Shown: piece after piece, positions 1 to 8,843 of the stretch
Position numbering within the stretch: position 1 is the first letter of the stretch
Layout of the letters: each line of letters opens with the position of its first letter
Source of the DNA: Asterias amurensis
Taxonomy: Eukaryota > Echinodermata > Asteroidea > Forcipulatida > Asteriidae
Assembly: GCF_032118995.1 (NCBI RefSeq)
Contig: NC_092650.1
Coordinates: 17,913,501-17,977,500 of the forward strand
Length of the DNA stretch: 64,000 bases
Direction of reading: 5' to 3'
Made by a program: the position numbers and the translations under genes
The notes under the pieces: model-generated
What the model saw: the letters and a program-made list of their open reading frames with translations, nothing else
What the model was told of the DNA's origin: nothing
Database searches by the model: none

Positions 1-250
1 CAATCTTCACGTTGAAGGATTCCACTGACTTTCCATAGTCTTGTTGATCGCCCTGCAATAAAACAAGTGACAACAAATGTAAACAAAACTGCAAAAAGTT
101 ACAACTCAAAACACTAACTGCCAACAAGGACACAAGCTTTTCCTATTCCATCATGTCTAGCACAAGACAGGTTGGAAAAGCTTGTGTCCGCCTGCTGTGC
201 AGGCGACTGATGATGATGATGCATAATGAACAGCGCACTTCCCCACATCT
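1..250. repeat. Local duplication, copy 1 (uninterrupted)
   Basis: This segment recurs at about 419-897 in direct orientation with small indels and substitutions. Both copies contain the 'AAGGATTCCACTGA' start, a 'CATAGTCTTGTTGATC' stretch and an inverted 'AAGCTTTTCC...GGAAAAGCTT' hairpin. This copy lacks the MITE that interrupts the second. No coding content is seen. Confidence 0.8.
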
Positions 251-418
251 ATCCACGGAACAGTAAGGGGTTAACCCGGTAATTCAGGTTTACTTAGCAA
301 GCACCCATAGTTTCATTACTTACTACACGTAGACTATTAGTAATAAAAGGCACACAATAGGGGGAAAAAAACCTGCATATGCATCGAGTGCTTACTGTTT
401 CATGGCTGACTGAATTCT

Positions 419-897
419 CAATTTTCACATTGAAGGATTCCACTGAATTTCCATAGTCTTGTTGATCATCCTGCAATAAAACAATAAACAAGTGAAAACA
501 AATGTAAACAAAACTGAAATAAAAAACACTAACTGCCAACAAGGACACTAAGCTTTTCCCATTCTATCCTGTCTAGCACAAGACAGATGGGAAAAGCTTG
601 TCTCCACCTGGGTCCAATTTCATAGAGCTGCTAAGCAAAACAATTTGCTCAGCACAAAACTTCGTCCTTGATAAAAACAAGATTACCAACCAAATTTCCA
701 TATGATTTTCAGATCAAGCAAACAACAGCTGAATACAATATGCAACAAATGGAAATTTGGTTGATAATCCTAACTTTTAACAATAAGGAAATTTCATGCT
801 AAGCAAATGTTTGTGCTTAGCAGCTCTATGATATTGGGCCCTGCTGTGCAGCCAACTGAGGATGATGATGATACACAATGAAAAGCGCACTTCCCAA
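419..897. repeat. Local duplication, copy 2 (interrupted by a MITE)
   Basis: Direct repeat of 1-250. Homology runs to about 608 and resumes at about 841, with an inserted GGGCCC-type element between. The unfilled site is preserved in copy 1 at about 192-197. Confidence 0.8.
611..840. mobile_element. GGGCCC-type MITE inside the duplicated segment
   Basis: Terminal inverted repeats read GGTCCAATTTCATAGAGCTG at the left and the complement of GGCCCAATATCATAGAGCTG at the right. Internally there is a second inverted pair around 'AACCAAATTTCC'. Comparison with the unfilled copy suggests a 3-bp target duplication (CTG); CCTG with a shorter element is equally possible. No ORF is present, so it is non-autonomous. 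Confidence 0.75.
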
Positions 898-908
898 CGT
901 TTATCCTG

Positions 909-1261
909 TTTGCCATTTTGGGAGTCAAAATGTACACAGTCTGCGCAACACATATTGACTACTAAAATCGTTGTTATGGTAGACATCCATTGTCATTAAC
1001 TCATAGACCTTTTCGCAAATACCGTTGCGCAAGCGCAGACTGTTGAATGGTGGGGTGCATTGTGGGATAGATATGGATCAAATTCGATCAAATTTGATCA
1101 CCAGTAAGTTAGACCACAATGCACCTAATTCCAAGCTTTACACGCTCGCCCAAGTATTTGTGCACGAACAGCGCTCTCTATAAGCGACATCCAACACATA
1201 TGCTTATCATGTGCATTTTGTTTCACAGTAATCATTTTCTCTTGCTCAAAACTCATCATCT
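909..1261. other. Unassigned intergenic stretch
   Basis: No gene is seen. A short imperfect inverted pair lies at about 1046-1126 ('GGTGCATTGTGG' versus 'CCACAATGCACC'), which may be a decayed foldback element. Confidence 0.4.
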
Positions 1262-1505
1262 GGTAACTGAATTTGTATGAATTATAGTAAAACAAATTAA
1301 TATGATTTATTTCGGGTGACTAGCCGATGAGCTCCCCTCGGTATTGGAAGTTGACAAACTAGTTCCCGAGGCATCACCTCGGGAACTTCGCCTCGGGAAC
1401 TAGTTTGTCAACTTCCAATACCGAGGGGAGCTAATCGACTAGTCACCCGAAATAAACCATGTTATATTTGTTTTACTATACTTCATACATAATTATTCAG
1501 TTACC
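1262..1505. mobile_element. Foldback palindrome (MITE-like)
   Basis: Long inverted repeat. The outer arms begin GGTAACTGAAT and end in the complement, then share 'TAGTAAAACAAAT', 'TTTATTTCGGGTGACTAG' and 'CTCCCCTCGGTATTGGAAG' up to a small loop near 1375-1395 containing 'CCTCGGGAAC' repeats. The inner arms (about 1308-1457) are nearly perfect. No coding potential. Confidence 0.8.
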
Positions 1506-1636
1506 GTTGCAAATAGGAACAAGGGGAAATGACGACTGAAGAAATAAAATGCAATCTTGATAACTTTTTTCATGAACATTTCTTAATTTAATTTCTGCAC
1601 TTATTAAACACAAGGAAGGATACAATAAATATGGAT

Positions 1637-3031
1637 TTAGCTCATTCCATTATTGTTTACGAGTTCATGTTTTTTAGCTGTTATAAATAATACCTGGCAG
1701 TTGTGGAATCGCAAATTGGATGACGTTTGCACCAGTTCACCCTGCCGAGAAATTCCAATGTTCAAGGATTGTCCGAAGTTTGGTGAATTTGTCAAATCAT
1801 TCAGAATTGCTTCCTCTTGGGAGTTTGACAGCAACTGAAGTTGTGGAGATTGCGGCAACTTTACATGTGTATCAGAGTCAATGATGGTGGAACCTGAGGA
1901 GGTTGATGGCTGATGATCTCGGTCTGTTGCTATAGCGCTGCCATGCAAAGAAGTTGCAATCGTTTGTGAAGTATTAGCTGACAGAATTTGGCTCGTTTTG
2001 CGTTTCTCATCCTCACCAGTTTTACTGTAACTCCTGATACTTGTTTCTGATCGACGTCCTGACACAGACATGATGTGGCGGGCTTCACATCCAGCAGAAT
2101 CTAGAACGGTGACCCCAGTTGCTCGTAGACAGCGATTGGTGTAATGTGTTGAACACTTTGCCTGCAGTGAAATGTCATTCATTTTGTTGAAGAGCTTGTT
2201 TTTCCCCAGAGGCATGTTGTCATACCAAACATTGCTGTCAATAAGGAACAGTTTTTTGGGGTGTTGCCAAAAAGCCTCACAGTTTGGGTTGAGAAAAGAT
2301 ACATACTTCTCAAATGAGAGCACCGGACACCGTTGCGGATTGTCTGATGTTTCATACATTCTACCTTCGTAACTTTCGTCGCCAGTACGGTGATTTTTGG
2401 TCAGACGATCTCTGGTTCTGCATACATAACGCTGATTATTAGTAGCATCAGTTTTAATCTCAAAGTCGTCTTTGCCCATTTCACATAGATTTTCACGACC
2501 TCTGTTACACATATGCAGCATTATATCTATGAAAACTTTATTTTGAAGGCCCAGTGGTGTGTGTTGATCAAGTGCTTCAGAGTTCTGAATTTTCTCCATA
2601 TCCTCGCTATGAATAGGTTCTTTGTGTGTAACAGCAACCTTGCCTTCATGTTTCAGCAGTTTAATCATCATGCTGTTAAACATGAGATTGGCATCGTTAA
2701 AGGCTTTGTTTTTTACAATGTCAATCTGACGTAGTTTTAAAAAATGTCTTTGAAGACCAAATCTCCATACCTCCATCGAATTCTTGGCATAGAAGTTTCC
2801 CTTTGCGGTTCGCACCTCAGCATAAAATTTTCGCAGAAATGAGCTCAACTCGGGAAGGGAATATTCCTCTACCGCTGAAATATCTAGGTGTTTAGCATGA
2901 CAGTACGTTTTCAGGGTATCTACAGCATTGCGGACACTCTTTTTAGTTGCAGGGCCATCTTTACTGTCGACAATACCCTCTAGTTCGGCATCGTTGAGCT
3001 TCGGAAAACATTCATTCACGTGCGCCGACAT
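1637..3031 (-). CDS. Crypton/DUF3504-type tyrosine recombinase-like protein
   Basis: Uninterrupted 464-codon ORF with its ATG at 3031; the reading frame stays open upstream but an AG acceptor-like site (ATACAG) directly precedes the ATG. The protein resembles the DUF3504 domain of KCTD1/QRICH1/ZMYM proteins, which derives from Crypton transposon tyrosine recombinases. Visible family residues: the box-I arginine in CNRGREN, the HYTNRCLRATG segment equivalent to HxLR-T, and the terminal SGRRSETSIRSY segment with the presumed nucleophilic tyrosine. A Ser/Thr/Gln-rich tail of about 110 residues follows. Crypton enzymes cut and rejoin DNA, but many animal copies are domesticated; activity cannot be judged here. 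A degenerate 16-bp repeat region lies immediately upstream. It could be a single-exon transposon gene or one exon of a larger gene. Confidence 0.75.
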   Translation of the reverse strand: MSAHVNECFPKLNDAELEGIVDSKDGPATKKSVRNAVDTLKTYCHAKHLDISAVEEYSLPELSSFLRKFYAEVRTAKGNFYAKNSMEVWRFGLQRHFLKLRQIDIVKNKAFNDANLMFNSMMIKLLKHEGKVAVTHKEPIHSEDMEKIQNSEALDQHTPLGLQNKVFIDIMLHMCNRGRENLCEMGKDDFEIKTDATNNQRYVCRTRDRLTKNHRTGDESYEGRMYETSDNPQRCPVLSFEKYVSFLNPNCEAFWQHPKKLFLIDSNVWYDNMPLGKNKLFNKMNDISLQAKCSTHYTNRCLRATGVTVLDSAGCEARHIMSVSGRRSETSIRSYSKTGEDEKRKTSQILSANTSQTIATSLHGSAIATDRDHQPSTSSGSTIIDSDTHVKLPQSPQLQLLSNSQEEAILNDLTNSPNFGQSLNIGISRQGELVQTSSNLRFHNCQVLFITAKKHELVNNNGMS

Positions 3032-3059
3032 CTGTATTATTGTGTTTGACGCGAATGTC

Positions 3060-3470
3060 AGACAACTCGTCCATTCGGACAATTCGACAGTTCAGAGAAC
3101 TTGACGGTTCGGACAACTCCACTTTGAGACAACTCGACGGATGGCCACCAAGACAAGTCAATGGTTGAGCGGCCTGTCATGTTTACACAAACTTTCCTGT
3201 ATAATCTGAGCCCCCGTCACGGCCATCCGTCGACTTGTCTTGACCCCAAGTTGAGTTGTCTGACGGTTGAATAAATCATCCGTCGAGGTGTCCGAACCGT
3301 TGAGCTGTCTGAATGAAACCCGTCTGAACCGTCAAGTAGTCCGACGGACGAGTTGTCCGACGGACGAGTTGTCCGACGGACGAGTTGTCCGACGGACGAG
3401 TTGTCCGACGGACGAGTTGTCCGACGGACGAGTTGTCCGACGGACGAGTTGTTGAGTGTGGACCAGTTGG
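3060..3470. repeat. 'GACAACTCGACGG' dispersed repeat with 16-bp tandem
   Basis: Contains many variants of GACAACTCGACGG and its complement in inverted arms around about 3200. From about 3340 to 3450 a 16-bp unit (GACGGACGAGTTGTCC) repeats about seven times. The same family appears at 23090-23520. It overlaps the upstream side of the recombinase ORF. Confidence 0.75.
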
Positions 3471-3602
3471 TGCTCTTCGTTCCCCAAGTGACGTCACCGC
3501 GATGATGTCATGTATTCATGAGCTACGGTCTATTTTTAGTGGGCGTTCCAGAAGTGCTACATTTTAATTCAATTTAATTCAATAAAAAAGCCCCTGACAA
3601 GA

Positions 3603-3850
3603 GCTAAACGAACGACCACTCACCGCTCTCGTAGTGACGTCATGCACCTGGGGCCAGCCCCCAAGTGACCCACTCCAAAATCAAAGCACTTAGGGCTTGC
3701 CACGGGTGAGCCCCTGGATTGACATCAAAGCAATTCAAACGCACCTGGGCAGTCCAGAACTGCCAATTTGACAACCAATCTACTCAGATTGCAATAGACT
3801 TTAGGAGACTTTGACAAGACTTTGCTACACTATAATGGCTTGGTGTTACA
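3603..3850. repeat. Dispersed repeat fragment
   Basis: The stretch 'CATGCACCTGGGG' followed by 'AAGTGACCCACTC' recurs in diverged form inside the element in Rab2 intron 6 (about 34980-35100). No ORF. Confidence 0.45.
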
Positions 3851-3872
3851 TATTTGCTCATGCACGTCATCA

Positions 3873-4116
3873 GGGCCCAATTTCATAGAGCTGCTAAGCA
3901 CAACAATTTGCTTAGCATGAAATTGTTGCCTTGATAAAAACAGGATTACCAACCAAACTGCCATGTGATTTTTGGGATTTAAGCAAACGACAGCTGAATA
4001 CCAGTAACAAGCAATAGTAATAAATGGAAATTTGGTTGGTAATCATGTTTTTATCATGGAAGAAATTTCATGCTAAGCAAAATTTGTGTGCTTAGCAGCT
4101 CTGTGAAATTGGGCCC
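3873..4116. mobile_element. GGGCCC-type MITE
   Basis: Starts GGGCCCAATTTCATAGAGCT and ends in its near complement (AATTGGGCCC). Same family as 611-840. Confidence 0.8.
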
Positions 4117-4261
4117 AGTTAATAATAATGTACAAGATGATTTAATACCGAGTACTGACTGCATCTTTATAGTTGTGGTTGCCAATTCAGACAAGGCCTT
4201 AAAATTTAAAGAAAAGGTACACATTTGGTATATTACTAAAAACAAATATTAACTTTAAACT

Positions 4262-4690
4262 GAATTGGTAATGAGCATTGAAGAGCTGAAACGGCTCCTT
4301 CTGAAGTAGCAAAGATTTTTAGAAAGAAGTAATGTATCAATAAATAAAAGACTTCTAGCCAGAAGTCTTTTATTCCTATCTAATTCGTCCTCTGAGGGTG
4401 TTTTTTCTCTCATCATTTTCTCGCAACTTTGATGACTAATTTAGCTCAAATTTTCACAGGCTTGTTATTTTATGCTTTATGATGTTGAGATGCACAAAGT
4501 GAAAAAAAATGGTCTTTGTTTGACATTTACCAAACATGTACCTCCCCTTTACTAAAAATAACTAGTAGCATAAAACCCTACTTGGTAACAAGTGATGGGG
4601 AGCTGACATAGTATAAAACATTGTGAAAAACAGCTCCCTCTGAAGTAACTTGTTTTTTTGTGAAAGAATAAATAATTCACTAATCAACAG
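4262..4690. mobile_element. Decayed relatives of the AGGCAGTGG MITE
   Basis: Diverged blocks of the AGGCAGTGG element are present ('CGGCTCCTTCTGAAGT', 'CTCGCAACTTTGATGA', 'CTCAAATTTTCACAGG', 'ACAGCTCCCTCTGAAG') but terminal repeats are worn and rearranged. Confidence 0.6.
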
Positions 4691-5048
4691 TTAAAAGGCA
4701 GTGGACACTAATTGGTAATTACTCAAAATAATTATTAGCACCATAAAACCTTACTTGGTAACATGTTTATGGGGAGCTTTTGATAGAATAAAACATTGTG
4801 AGTAGTGGGTAAATTCCACGAATTTGATTTTGAAACCTCAAGATTTAGATTTTGTGGTCTGGAAATCAAGCATCTGATTGAAAGCACACAACTTTGCATG
4901 ACAAGGTTTTTTTTCTTTCAATATCTCGCAACTTTGATGACCAAATTGAGGTCAAATTTTCAGAGGTTTGTTATTTTAAATGATGTTGAGATACACCAAG
5001 TGAGAAGACTGGTCTTTGACAATTACCAATAGTGTCAAGTGTCTTTAA
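4691..5048. mobile_element. AGGCAGTGG MITE (TTAA family)
   Basis: Begins TTAAAAGGCAGTGGACAC and ends near 'ACCAATAGTGTCAAG'. It abuts the next copy, sharing the TTTAA junction. Confidence 0.75.
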
Positions 5049-5431
5049 AGGCAGTGGACACTATTGGTAATTACTCAAAATAATTATCACCATAAAACCT
5101 TTCTTGATTCTGAGTAATGGGGAAGAGGTTGATGGTATAAAACATTGTGAGAAACAGCTCCCTCTGAAGTGACGTAGTTTTCGAGAAAGAAGTAATTTTC
5201 CACGAATTTGATTTTGAGACCTCAAGTTTAGAACTTGAGGTCTCGAAATCAAGCATCAGAAAGCACACAACTTCGTGTGACAAGGTTGTTTTTTCTTTCA
5301 TTATTATCTCGCAACTTCTACGACCGATTGAGCTCAAATTTTCACAGGTTTGTTATTTTATGCATATGTTGAGATACACCAAGTGAGAAGACTGGTCTTT
5401 GACATTTACCAATAGTGTCCTCTGTCTTTAA
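5045..5431. mobile_element. AGGCAGTGG MITE (TTAA family)
   Basis: Terminal inverted repeats TTAAAGGCAGTGGACACTAT and complement, with an internal short palindrome 'GACCTCAAGTTTAGAACTTG'. No ORF; both ends lie in TTAA, consistent with a piggyBac-like 4-bp target. Confidence 0.85.
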
Positions 5432-5458
5432 TACTACATTTATGTATAATTTAATTTT

Positions 5459-5890
5459 TTATAATACCTTGCGGGGCAAGGGTGTTCTAGGAGACTCCAA
5501 AGCCTTCCTTTTAGCCACTTTTGCTCGAAGTAGATCTACCTCTGGTGGATTACATGGTGGTGGTATTAATGCTGTGTTTGCTCCATGGTTTAATAGTGTT
5601 TCTGAGCTTGTTGACAAGATGTGCTTGGCTGTTGTTTTGTGGAACTTGTAGCTGATGGTCTCTTGTAGCGTCTTTACTTTGATGCACTTCATTACCATCA
5701 AATGGCATGGACCGCACATATATTGACTCATGTGGGGAGCATAAATATCAATTTCCTCGCCAACTACGTCACCTAAAAAATCCAGGAATGTAGGTTCTCT
5801 CTTCAGTGTTGCACTAGCGAAATCTAGTGACATGTATTTTGTGGCTTTAATTTGCCGATCACAAATGATGCACCATTTTGCGTTCGCCAT
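5459..5890 (-). CDS. Possible ZAD-like zinc-binding exon, hypothetical protein
   Basis: Starting at ATG 5890 the frame encodes 143 residues. The first 80 look like a ZAD-type zinc-chelating domain: CIIC at residues 7-10 and CGPC at 59-62, with a hydrophobic stretch (FLDFLGDVVG) between. The rest is proline/lysine-rich. An AG acceptor-like site (TTTCAG) precedes the ATG and a donor-like AAG|GTATTA lies three codons before the stop, so this may be one exon of a spliced gene rather than a whole protein. No partner exon was found; the downstream side is occupied by MITEs. It could be a transposon-derived fragment. No exact function is assigned. Confidence 0.35.
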   Translation of the reverse strand: MANAKWCIICDRQIKATKYMSLDFASATLKREPTFLDFLGDVVGEEIDIYAPHMSQYMCGPCHLMVMKCIKVKTLQETISYKFHKTTAKHILSTSSETLLNHGANTALIPPPCNPPEVDLLRAKVAKRKALESPRTPLPRKVL

Positions 5891-6061
5891 ACTGAAATAT
5901 GAATATGATGAAATGATGCACTTACTGATTTCATAGAACAATGCTAAGTTGAAGTACCAAACCATATACATACAGTGAGATGTTTGTGTGATACTTATCA
6001 TATGTATCAGTTCTCCAATAATTTGTGTTCTTGCGGACAGTAAATGGCGTTGCGATATCAA

Positions 6062-6664
6062 GCGTTGCCGTTATCAAAAATACCTCGCCAGTCAACCTAC
6101 TGTAACTTGTCGCGGAACAAACCTCAATATAGGCTGATTGATGGGGGAGGAGTACCAGTGACTGAAATAATAACCGCGTAGAGAGAATTTAGAAAGTGTA
6201 CCTTTTGTCAGGTCTGCAGTTGTTTACTGAAAATGAAAGTTGACCTAGTCGATTGACAAATATTGAGACTGACGCTGACACCGTCTACACTACGTACTTC
6301 TTCAGCTAGTTCTACACTACATGCAGTCCGACACAGTCAGACTGGCAATGGCAGATATTTTAAAATGTAATCAGGTAATTACCCGGCCGTGACTTGACCT
6401 GATAAGTAAATAACAAAATACCACTCTCTGTCTCTCGGAGCGTTTTCCAGCCTTCTTTAACTTAAAGCAATGTCAGTGGGAATATAGTTGGAACGTAGCA
6501 TTTTTTTTTAATTATGCCAAACATATAAAAGCATTTGGTTTGATTTTCGAGTCGAACTTATTGTAGAGCCCACACGCCGAATGAAAACATTGTCACTGAT
6601 GTGGTTCATTTCTAGTGATTTCTACCTCCATTCTACAGTACTTTACAGTGCAAACAATTTGCTT
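6062..6664. other. Unassigned intergenic stretch
   Basis: No ORF, RNA or clear repeat recognised. Confidence 0.4.
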
Positions 6665-6880
6665 TTAATGTGCAAACCAACCGTGTCCCGTCATACGATA
6701 CGAGGGTCCTGAACACGACTTGAGTCGAGATTTTACATCAGATGGAAACTTGCGCAGGCTCACACCGTCTCTCATGGTATAGTTGCACCCTGCGACTTTA
6801 CAACTTACAGGAAGTTCGGTGATATATTCTGCAAAAACACTGCGAGTTTTCCGACCACACCACCACCACCACCATGCCAC
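6665..6880 (-). pseudogene. Weak THAP-domain-like fragment
   Basis: A 71-codon frame contains VSCKVAGCNYTM followed by SLRKFPSD, similar to the first third of a THAP zinc finger (C-x4-C then a FP motif). The expected downstream tryptophan, C-x2-H and AVPTIF-type parts are absent. It may be a remnant of a P-element-like gene or chance. Confidence 0.22.
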
Positions 6881-7286
6881 ACTCGACCATTATTTTTCCC
6901 TTGACAGAAAACGGTAGTCAATATTGTCGAACGCCCTCAACGGCATATTCCTCTGACAAAAGAACTCGTCGTGCTCACTTGCTCGAATGAAAACAGAATT
7001 CCCCATCGAGGAATTAATTATTATACAATGAATGCAGGCTAGTTCGTGTTAGTAAAGTAAACTACCGTTGCTTTCCAGGCTTTTTGCATTTAAAGGCACA
7101 TCTTTGTGATTTAGCGGGAAATAAGTTCGTGGGGTGTTGTTTTTCGCTGAGGGCGACATTCAATTTCTATGATTTGTTTTCCATTTTTCGTCTTTAAAAA
7201 AAAGAAGAAAAAAAAAAAAGTGCGCAGGCCGCAGAATTGCCATCCTCCACGATAATTTTGTTTTCGTTGTTTTCTTAAGGATTCTC

Positions 7287-7676
7287 TTAAAGGAACACGT
7301 TGCCTTGGATCGGACGAGTTGGTCAAAACAAAAGCGTTTGTAACCGTTTTTTATAAAATGCATATGGTTGGAAAGATGTTTTAAAAGTAAAATACAATGA
7401 TCCACACAAGCTTGCCTCGAAATTGCGTGGTTTTCCTTCTACTGTGCGAACTAACATGGTCGGCCATTTATGGGAGTCAACATTTTGACCCCCATAAATG
7501 GCCGACGTGTTAGTCGACGAGGTAAAAGGAAAACCACGCAATTTCGAGGCATGTTTGTGTGGATCATTGTATTCTACTTTTACAACATCTTTCTACCCAT
7601 ATGTATTTTATAAAAAAACGGTTACAAACGCTTTTCAAAGACCAACTCGACCGATCCAAGGCAACGTTTCCTTTAA
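7287..7676. mobile_element. 390-bp near-perfect palindrome (foldback MITE)
   Basis: Left arm starts TTAAAGGAACACGTTGCC and the right arm ends in the complement (GGCAACGTTTCCTTTAA). Arms of about 190 bp meet near 7490 at 'GGCCATTTATGGGAGTC'. Both ends lie in TTAA. A second, broken copy is at 58508-59076. Confidence 0.88.
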
Positions 7677-8843
7677 TGTTTGAATCGAAAATTGAGGAAA
7701 CAAAATTCCCCGTAGAAAAGCACAGCGAAAGTGCATGGACAGTGGCAATAAAATGCATTGAAACCATAGAGGTTCAAAGCACTTGGAAATATATTATTTG
7801 TATTTATTTTATCTGTTAACATTTACATAGAAGTATCAATAAAAAATTGTTTGAGTGATTGTCAGGCTTTATGTGAATATACACAACTGTTTGTGTATGG
7901 TTGTGTATTATTCCCGATGACTTGTGTATGGATGTGTAGTTTCCCATTGACTTGTGTATGGTTGTGTAGTTTACCCATTGACTTGTGCATGGTTGTGTAG
8001 TTTCCCATTGACTTGTGTATGGTTGTGAAGTGTCACATTGACTGGTGTATGGTTGTGTAGTTTCCCATTGACTTGTGTATGGTTGTGTAGTTTCCCATTG
8101 ACTTGTGTATGGTTGTGTAGTTTACCATGGACTTGTGTATGGTTGTGTAGTTTCCCATGGACTTGTGTATGGTTGTGTAGTTACCCGTTAATTGTGTATG
8201 GTTGTGTAGTTTCCCATTGACTTGTGTATGGTTGTGTAGTTTCCCATTGACTTGTGTATGGTTGTGTAGTTTCCCATTGACTTGTGTATGGTTGTGTAGT
8301 TACCCATTAATTGTGTATGGTTGTGAAGTGTCACATTGACTGGTGTATGGTTGTGTAGTTTCCCATTGACTTGTGTATGGTTGTGTAGTTTCCCATTGAC
8401 TTGTGTATGGTTGTGTAGTTTACCATTGACTTGTGTATGGTTGTGTAGTTTCCCATTGACTTGTGTATGGTTGTGTAGTTTCCCATTGACTTGTGTATGG
8501 TTGTGTCAATTCCCATTGACTTGTGTATGGTTGTGAAGTGTCCCATTGACTTGTGTATGGTTGTGAAGTGTCCCATTGACTTGTGTATGGCTGTGTAGTT
8601 TCCCATTGACTTGTGTATGGTTGTGTAGTTTCCCATTGACATGTGTATGGTTGTGTGTGTTTCCCATTGACTGGTGTATGGTTGTGGAGTTTCCCATTGA
8701 CTTGTGTATGGTTGTGTAGTTTCCCATTGACTTGTGTATGGTTGTGAACTGTCCCATTGACTTGTGTATGGTTGTGTAGTTTCCCATTGACTTGTGTATG
8801 GTTTTGTAGTTTCCCATTGACTTGTGTATGGTTGTGTAGTTTC

